Notes under the pieces: model-generated
What the model saw: only the letters and a program-made list of their open reading frames with translations
Database searches by the model: none
Told to the model about the DNA's origin: nothing
From: LMUY01 sp964245075
GTDB lineage: Bacteria; Pseudomonadota; Alphaproteobacteria; Acetobacterales; Acetobacteraceae
DNA length: 64,000 nucleotides
Assembly: GCA_964245075.1 (NCBI GenBank)
Contig: CAXTLC010000012.1
Coordinates: forward strand, 1 to 64,000
Reading direction: 5' to 3'
Translations under genes and position numbers: made by a program
Shown here: positions 59,184 through 64,000 of the stretch, one piece after another
How positions within the stretch are numbered: position 1 is the stretch's first letter
Layout: the number at the start of each line of letters is the position of its first letter

Positions 59184-59933
59184 TCACTTGCGCCAGGACG
59201 CGATCCGGCGCTCGACCGGTTGCAGGCAACCCCATTCGATCGCCTGCACGACGACGATGAAGCTGACCGCGTAGGCGAGGATGCCGGCGATGTCGAACAG
59301 CTGGAACTCCACCTGGATCTGGAAACCCACGCCGTTGCTGCGCCCCAGCAGTTCCGCGACTAGCACGATCTTCCAGATCAGCGCCAGTCCGGACCGAGTG
59401 GCGGCGAACAGGTAGGGCGCCAACTGCGGCAGCACCACATGGCGCAGCATCGACCGCCGGGACACGCAGAAGCTGCGCGCCATCGTGGCCAATTGAGGGT
59501 CCAACGCGCGGGCGCCTTCGCGCAGGGTCACGGCGGTGCTGGGCAGCTTGTTGAGCGCCACCGCCACGACGAGCTGCCATTCCCCGAGGCCGAACCAGAT
59601 GAAGGTGAGCACGATCCCGACCAGCGCCGGCAAGTTCAGCAGCACCGTCACCGGCGCGTCCAGCCACCGGTCGAGCGCCGGAAGCCGGCCCATGGCCGCG
59701 CCGAGCGCCGAGCCCAGCAGCATGGCCACCGTGAACGCCGCCGCCACCCGGGCAAGCGTGATGGAAAGGTTGGCTTCCAGCCGGCCGGACTGCGCCTCCT
59801 GCCACATCGCCGCCAGCACCTTTCCGGCCGTCGGCATCATCCGGCTGCCGGCGACGCGGGCGGCCGTCTCCCAGGCGGCCAGCAGGATCAGGACGGACAG
59901 CAGCCGCGTGCGCAGCGCGGACGGGCGGATCAG
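59184..59933 (-). CDS. ABC transporter permease, NitT/TauT type
   Basis: A roughly 249-residue inner-membrane permease with about six helices. The ATPase-contacting EAA loop is EGARALDPQLATMARSFCVSR. The first helix (LLSVLILLAAWETAARVAG) begins so close to the preceding stop that no ATG, GTG or TTG can include it. A CTG at 59931-59933 overlaps the upstream TGA as CTGA and is my choice of start. No ATPase gene lies beside it. The substrate is unknown. Confidence 0.8.
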   Translation of the reverse strand: MIRPSALRTRLLSVLILLAAWETAARVAGSRMMPTAGKVLAAMWQEAQSGRLEANLSITLARVAAAFTVAMLLGSALGAAMGRLPALDRWLDAPVTVLLNLPALVGIVLTFIWFGLGEWQLVVAVALNKLPSTAVTLREGARALDPQLATMARSFCVSRRSMLRHVVLPQLAPYLFAATRSGLALIWKIVLVAELLGRSNGVGFQIQVEFQLFDIAGILAYAVSFIVVVQAIEWGCLQPVERRIASWRK

Positions 59934-60886
59934 CCAGGCCAGAAGGTGCCCGGCGGCAGGTCGGCCGCGGGACCGACCAGGTCCGGACCGCCGATGGCCC
60001 GCAGGATCTGGTACAGGCGCGCCGCGCCTTCCCGCTCCGCCTCGCCACGCTCGCGCGGCACGCCGCTCCGGTACCAATCCCGCAGCGCGGCCAGTTCGGC
60101 ATCGTCGGCCGCGCCGGTCAGCGGGCGCAGGCGCACCCACTCGGCATCGTCCGCCAGCAGGATGTCGCGCGCGGCTTCCGCGGCCCGCGTGAAGGCGGCG
60201 ACCGCAGGCGCGTTGCCCCGCGCCCAGCCTGCGGAGAACACGTAGCCCAGGAAGGGCACGCTGCCGCCTACGCCCAGGGCCGCCACCGCGTCCTCGATCG
60301 CAAGCACCCGGCGCTGGCCGGCGGCCTCCGCCTTGGCGGCGAACGGCCAGTAGGTGAGCACGGCATCCAGCCGGCCCGCCGCCATCTGCTGCGCCAGCAG
60401 CGGCGGCGGGCCGAAGCTCTTGGCGGCCTGCGCATCCAGGTCGGCGCCGAGCGTCTTCTGCGCGTAGGCGCGCAGGATCAGCCAGCTCTTGTCCAGCGGG
60501 CTGCCCGCGATGCCGAGACGGCGGCCCGGCAGATCCGCCGCCGTCCTGACTGGGGAGCCCGCGGGAGCCATCACCGCGCCGACCGCGCCGGAACTGGGCG
60601 CGAGCGTCAGGTCTGCCCCGTCCATGCGCTGCCGGGCCACCCACAGCCAGTCCTGCACGATCACGTCCACACGGCCGGCTTGCAGCGCCACCTGCGCCGC
60701 CGGGCCGGCTGCGAACTCGACCGGCTCCACCGCGCCGGGCGGCAGCAGGGAGCGGGTGCGCATGACGTCCAGTTCCCACCCGACGCTGCCGAAGCGCAGC
60801 GTGCCCACCCGGATGGGCGCGGCTGCGGCCCGCGCCACGAGCGGCGCCGCCAGCAGCGCGATCGCCGCACGCCGGGGCAGCTTCAC
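59930..60886 (-). CDS. ABC transporter substrate-binding protein
   Basis: A 318-residue periplasmic binding protein with a signal peptide containing twin Arg (MKLPRRAAIALLAAPLVARA). It has an NMT1/TauT-like fold: IRVGTLRFGSVGWELDVM, VALQAGRVDVIVQDWLWVARQR, AAKSFGPPPLLAQQMAAGRLDAVLTYWPF and a C-terminal ending GTFWPG. The family is associated with quinoprotein dehydrogenase gene sets. GTG 60886 overlaps the DUF3280 stop (GTGA). The ligand is unknown. Confidence 0.87.
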   Translation of the reverse strand: MKLPRRAAIALLAAPLVARAAAAPIRVGTLRFGSVGWELDVMRTRSLLPPGAVEPVEFAAGPAAQVALQAGRVDVIVQDWLWVARQRMDGADLTLAPSSGAVGAVMAPAGSPVRTAADLPGRRLGIAGSPLDKSWLILRAYAQKTLGADLDAQAAKSFGPPPLLAQQMAAGRLDAVLTYWPFAAKAEAAGQRRVLAIEDAVAALGVGGSVPFLGYVFSAGWARGNAPAVAAFTRAAEAARDILLADDAEWVRLRPLTGAADDAELAALRDWYRSGVPRERGEAEREGAARLYQILRAIGGPDLVGPAADLPPGTFWPG

Positions 60887-61383
60887 GGCGCGTCGTTCCG
60901 GTATAAGCGTTCCTCGATCAGGTAGCGCAGGCCGCGCTGCCAGGACTCGTCGGTGTTGCCGCGGATGTCCACGCTGCCGGCCTTCAGCTTGCGCCCGGTC
61001 GCGGCGTCCTCGATCACCAGGTTCACGTTCAGGATCAGGTTGCTCACCTTCTGCACCCAGCCATACGCCGCGACCTCCGCGCCGGCCTGCCGCGCCGCGT
61101 CCAGCTCGCAGCCGTTGCAGCCGCGGATGGACGGGCCGCGGGCGATGGCCTGGCGCTGCGCCGTGTCGTCCACGGGGGTCAACCGGCCGTCCGCCGCCAG
61201 CAGGTCGCGCAATTGCCGGTCCAGGCCGTACAGGCGCGTGATTTCGGCCGGCGTGGACGGGGCGGGGGACGTGTTCACCAGTTCGAAATCGAAGATCGCG
61301 ACCGTGGGCGGCCCGGCGTGCGCGGCCGGGGCGGCTGCGAGCGGCCCGGCGCTGGCAAGCAGCAGTGCTGCAAATCGTCGCAC
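60883..61383 (-). CDS. DUF3280 secreted protein of PQQ-linked clusters
   Basis: A 166-residue exported protein (signal peptide MRRFAALLLASAGPLAAAP, cleavage near AHAG) of the DUF3280/DUF2380 family: VAIFDFELVNTSP near the start of the mature part, two cysteines in RGCNGCELD, and VQKVSNLILNVNLVIEDAATGRKL. Function is unknown; the family accompanies PQQ-dependent alcohol dehydrogenase genes. GTG 61383 has GGAGG 5-6 nt upstream. First gene of the leftward operon. Confidence 0.85.
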   Translation of the reverse strand: MRRFAALLLASAGPLAAAPAAHAGPPTVAIFDFELVNTSPAPSTPAEITRLYGLDRQLRDLLAADGRLTPVDDTAQRQAIARGPSIRGCNGCELDAARQAGAEVAAYGWVQKVSNLILNVNLVIEDAATGRKLKAGSVDIRGNTDESWQRGLRYLIEERLYRNDAP

Positions 61384-61494
61384 GTCGTCCTCCCCCGTTT
61401 CCTTTGCTGACAAGCATACAGGACGGGGGCATGATCGGGAGGTACGATCAGAATGGTTGAGTGAAAAACCATCGCAGCCCGAGGGAGGGGTGAA
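61384..61494. promoter_or_regulatory. Divergent control region with inverted repeat
   Basis: The 111-bp spacer between the leftward DUF3280 operon and the rightward binding-protein operon contains TGATCG (61432-61437) and CGATCA (61445-61450), a perfect 6-bp inverted repeat with a 7-nt spacer near its centre. This is a candidate shared operator. GGGAGGGG near 61483-61490 serves the rightward start. Confidence 0.4.
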
Positions 61495-62712
61495 CTGAGC
61501 AGGCGTCCACGACGATGGCTTCCGTTCGCCGCCGCGTTGTGCCCCGCGTTGTGCCTGGCCACGGCTGCGGCGCCGGGCCGCGCGCAAACGCCGGTGGCCG
61601 TAAGCCTTGCCTATGTCGGGCTGTCCGTGCGCCATCCGCTGCCTTCCAGCTTCCTGGATCAGCCGCCAGCCGACGAGGGGGTGCAGGGCGCCCGCTCCGG
61701 GCTGGCCGACAACGAGACGACGGGCAAGTTCCTTCACCAGACCTGGCACATGGACGAGGTGGTCGCCAGGGACGAGGAAGGCGTGCTGGACGCGTTCGGC
61801 AAGTTGCTGGCGGGCGGGACGCGGTTCTTCGTGGTGGACGCTCCAGCCGCTTTGCTGCTCCGCATGGCGGATCTGCCGGAGGCCCACGACGCCCTGCTGC
61901 TGGACGCGACGGCGGCCGATGACCGGCTGCGCGGCGCCGATTGCCGCCGCCGCGTGCTGCACCTGCTTCCCAGCAACGCCATGCTGGCCGACGCGCTGAT
62001 GCAGTACCTCGCGGTCAAGCGCTGGACGCAGGTCATGCTGGTGACCGGGGCGGACCCGGCGGACCGCGACTACGCGGACGCGCTCCGCCGCTCGGCGAAG
62101 AAATTCCAGATCCGGATCGCGGCCGACCAGCCCTGGACGTTCAACCCAGGCGCCCGCCGCACCGACACCGGGCATTACGGCATCGCCGCCGAGGTGGCGC
62201 GGTTCACCCAAGGCGTGTCCTACGACATGCTGGTGGTGGCCGACGCGGGGGACAGTTTCGGCGACGAGCTGTCCTACCGCGCCACCGCGCCGCGGCCCGT
62301 CGCGGGCACGCAGGGGCTGGTTCCGGCGGCATGGGCGCGGCCGTTCGAGGAATGGGGCGGCACGCAGTTGCAGGACCGGTTCAAGCGGCGCACGGGCCGC
62401 TGGATGACCCCCGCCGACTACGGCGCCTGGATGGCCGTCCGCGCGCTGGGCGAGGCAGTCACCCGCGGCGGCGGCACGGACCCGGCCCGCGTCACCGCCT
62501 TCATGACCGGCCCGGATTTCCAGCTCGCAGCGTTCAAGGGATCGCGGCTGACCTTCCGGCCATGGGACGGCCAGTTGCGGCAACCCGTGCTGCTGGCCGA
62601 CGACCGGGCGCTGGTCTCGGTTTCCCCGCAGCCCGGCTACCTGCACGAGGTCTCGGAACTCGACACGCTCGGCATCGACCGGCCGGAGACGCAATGCCAC
62701 ATGCCCCCCTGA
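61495..62712 (+). CDS. ABC substrate-binding protein of the PQQ-dependent alcohol dehydrogenase system
   Basis: A periplasmic-binding-protein-like protein of about 405 residues (leucine-binding fold) found with PQQ alcohol dehydrogenases. It has VAVSLAYVGLSVRHPLPSSF, FFVVDAPAALLLRMADLPE, RVLHLLPSNAMLADALMQYL and KRWTQVMLVTGADPADRDYADALRRSAKKFQIRI. The TTG at 61537 would leave no charged signal-peptide start. A CTG at 61495, behind GGGAGGGG, gives a normal signal peptide (MSRRPRRWLPFAAAL), so I use it. It overlaps the beta-propeller gene by 19 bp. Confidence 0.85.
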   Translation: MSRRPRRWLPFAAALCPALCLATAAAPGRAQTPVAVSLAYVGLSVRHPLPSSFLDQPPADEGVQGARSGLADNETTGKFLHQTWHMDEVVARDEEGVLDAFGKLLAGGTRFFVVDAPAALLLRMADLPEAHDALLLDATAADDRLRGADCRRRVLHLLPSNAMLADALMQYLAVKRWTQVMLVTGADPADRDYADALRRSAKKFQIRIAADQPWTFNPGARRTDTGHYGIAAEVARFTQGVSYDMLVVADAGDSFGDELSYRATAPRPVAGTQGLVPAAWARPFEEWGGTQLQDRFKRRTGRWMTPADYGAWMAVRALGEAVTRGGGTDPARVTAFMTGPDFQLAAFKGSRLTFRPWDGQLRQPVLLADDRALVSVSPQPGYLHEVSELDTLGIDRPETQCHMPP

Positions 62713-63653
62713 TCGCGCTCGTGCTGCTGCTGTGCGGCCCGGCGATGGCCGAACGCGTGCTGGTGTCCAACGAGAAGGACAACACGATCACCGTGCTGGA
62801 CGGGGACACGCTCAAGCTGGTCAAGACGGTGCCGGTGGGCGACCGGCCGCGCGGCATCGCGCTGTCCAAGGACGGCAGGAGCCTGTATGTCTGCACCAGC
62901 GATTCCGACCACATCGAGGTGGTGGACATCGCGAGCCTGACCGTCACCCGCACCCTGCCCAGCGGCGCCGACCCGGAGCTGTTCACCCTGAGCCCGGACG
63001 GCGCGAAGCTCTACATCTCCAACGAGAACGACAACACCGTGTCGGTCCTCGACATCGCCGCGGGCCGGATCGAGAGCGAGATCGCGGTGGGGGTGGAACC
63101 GGAGGGCATGGGCATCAGCCCCGACGGCAAGATCCTGGTCAACACGTCCGAAACGACCAGCATGGCGCATTTCATCGACACGGCGACGCACGAGGTGGTG
63201 GCCAACGTGCTGGTGGACAGCCGCCCCCGGGTGGCGCGCTTCACCGCGGACGGGTCGCAGGTCTGGGTCTCGGCCGAGGTGGGCGGCACGGTCAGCGTGA
63301 TCGACGCGGAAACGCGCGAGGTGGCGCACAAGATCCGCTTCGCCGTCCCCGGCATCCCGCAGGAAGGCGTGCAGCCGGTCGGCATCGTGTTCTCGCCGGA
63401 TGCGGCGACGGCCTTCGTGGCGCTTGGCCCGGCCAACCGCGTCGCCGTCGTGGACACCAGGACGTTCGCGGTGACCAAGTACCTCCTGGTCGGCCAGCGC
63501 GTGTGGAACCTGGCTTTCTCGCTGGACGGCAAGCGGCTGTTCACCACCAACGGCGTCAGCAACGACATCACCGTCATCGACGTGGCGGCCTTGCGGCCGG
63601 TGAGGTCGGTGCCGGTCGGTCAACTGCCCTGGGGCGTGGTGGTCGCACCCTGA
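62694..63653 (+). CDS. YVTN beta-propeller protein of PQQ-dependent catabolism
   Basis: A 319-residue secreted seven-bladed propeller: signal peptide MPHAPLIALVLLLCGPAMA, then repeated units such as KDNTITVLDGDTLKLVKTV, DHIEVVDIASLTVTRTLPSG and NDNTVSVLDIAAGRIESEI. Each carries the PDG/DG turn (SKDGRSLYV, SPDGAKLYIS, SLDGKRLFTTN). It belongs to the repeat proteins encoded beside PQQ-linked ABC systems; the role is unknown. ATG 62694 lies within the end of the preceding gene and its stop overlaps the ABC ATPase ATG. Confidence 0.9.
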   Translation: MPHAPLIALVLLLCGPAMAERVLVSNEKDNTITVLDGDTLKLVKTVPVGDRPRGIALSKDGRSLYVCTSDSDHIEVVDIASLTVTRTLPSGADPELFTLSPDGAKLYISNENDNTVSVLDIAAGRIESEIAVGVEPEGMGISPDGKILVNTSETTSMAHFIDTATHEVVANVLVDSRPRVARFTADGSQVWVSAEVGGTVSVIDAETREVAHKIRFAVPGIPQEGVQPVGIVFSPDAATAFVALGPANRVAVVDTRTFAVTKYLLVGQRVWNLAFSLDGKRLFTTNGVSNDITVIDVAALRPVRSVPVGQLPWGVVVAP

Positions 63654-64000
63654 TGCTGGCCCGGCCGGACGCCGACGCGGCGCTGTTCGTCGCGGGACTG
63701 AGCCACAGCTTCGGCCAGCGCCAGGCGCTGGACGGGGTGGGCTTCGCCTTGGCGCCGGGAGATTTCACCGTGCTGCTCGGCCCCAACGGCGCCGGCAAGA
63801 CGACGCTGTTCGCGCTGATCACCCGCTTGTTCCACGCCAAGGCAGGGCGCATCACCGTGTTCGGCCGCGACATGCAGCGCGAGCCGACGCAGGCGCTGGC
63901 CCGCATGGGCGTGGTGTTCCAGCAACCCACGCTCGACCTGGACCTGACGGTCGAGCAGAACCTCGCCTACCACGCCGCCCTGCACGGCCTGTCCCGCCGT
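63653..64000 (+). CDS. ABC transporter ATPase (partial), PQQ-dependent alcohol dehydrogenase system
   Basis: The N-terminal 116 codons of an ABC ATPase, cut by the window end. Walker A is LLGPNGAGKTTLFALI (about 41-56); the Q-loop is GVVFQQPTLDLDLTVEQNL. The sequence matches ABC-2-type exporter ATPases found with PQQ alcohol dehydrogenase sets; its permease would lie beyond 64000. ATG 63653 overlaps the propeller stop (ATGA). Confidence 0.9.
   Translation, partial: MLARPDADAALFVAGLSHSFGQRQALDGVGFALAPGDFTVLLGPNGAGKTTLFALITRLFHAKAGRITVFGRDMQREPTQALARMGVVFQQPTLDLDLTVEQNLAYHAALHGLSRR

Noticed and set aside
1..64000. tRNA, rRNA, CRISPR array, prophage or insertion sequence
   Set aside because: I found no tRNA-like TPsiC arm in a cloverleaf context, no regularly spaced direct repeats, and no transposase, integrase or phage structural genes.

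Overview
The window is a chromosomal segment of a high-GC alphaproteobacterium, most likely Rhodospirillales, family Acetobacteraceae. This rests on gene order and content: an aerobic-type cobalamin cluster, the rpoZ-rsh-acpS-lepB-rnc-era-recO block, a GapR-type protein, an NAD-linked Fds formate dehydrogenase operon and PQQ-linked alcohol-oxidation accessory genes. The assignment is inference; there is no rRNA in the window. Genes are packed tightly, often with 1-4 nt stop/start overlaps and many GTG or TTG starts.

Region 1 (270-900) is a HigBA-type toxin-antitoxin pair. Region 2 (926-17019) is a large cobalamin locus: cobO and cobU run left, and a cobalamin riboswitch (about 2055-2217) heads a rightward series DUF1636-cobW-cobN-cobG-cobH-cobI-cobJ, cobL-cobE-cobM, cobB-cobT-cobS. 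Two pathway genes, cobK and cbiD, lie inside this series on the opposite strand with the same geometry: the 3' end overlaps the preceding gene and exactly 14 bp separates each from the next gene. cobG and cobB each carry an in-frame GC-rich palindromic insertion. cobA, cobF, the cobaltochelatase partners, cobQ, cobC and cobD are not in the window.

Region 3 (17074-28577) holds a metallophosphoesterase, an unknown protein, a secreted His-rich protein, aspS, a CNNM/CBS membrane protein, DUF3429, a SWIM zinc-finger protein, a histone-deacetylase-fold enzyme, comM, a low-GC membrane protein, a family-5 uracil-DNA glycosylase (apparently CTG-started) and a NYN-domain protein. Region 4 (28656-36101) holds folK and the housekeeping block rpoZ, rsh, acpS, a methyltransferase, lepB, rnc, era, recO. 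Region 5 (about 36105-37664) is a lower-GC accessory patch with a decayed polymorphic-toxin-like gene and its broken downstream partner. The breaks are an in-frame TGA and two apparent single-G indels.

Region 6 (37706-48063) is mixed metabolism: tam-like methyltransferase, a GMC oxidoreductase coupled to an alpha/beta-hydrolase fused to a gluconate-dehydrogenase-subunit-3-like domain, cysK, a glycosyltransferase, a CoA transferase, an aminotransferase, an M20 amidohydrolase and GapR. Region 7 (48074-59134) is C1/C2-acid metabolism: cytochrome c, EthD, S-formylglutathione hydrolase, and on the minus strand lysR, an oxalate/formate-family antiporter, a Tat-exported oxalate decarboxylase and fdsGBAD. 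Together these would turn oxalate into formate and formate into CO2 plus NADH. S-formylglutathione hydrolase would feed formaldehyde-derived formate into the same dehydrogenase. Region 8 (59184-64000) holds two divergent sets: DUF3280, a substrate-binding protein and a permease (minus), and a substrate-binding protein, a YVTN beta-propeller protein and an ABC ATPase (plus, cut by the window end), of the type that accompanies PQQ-dependent alcohol dehydrogenases.
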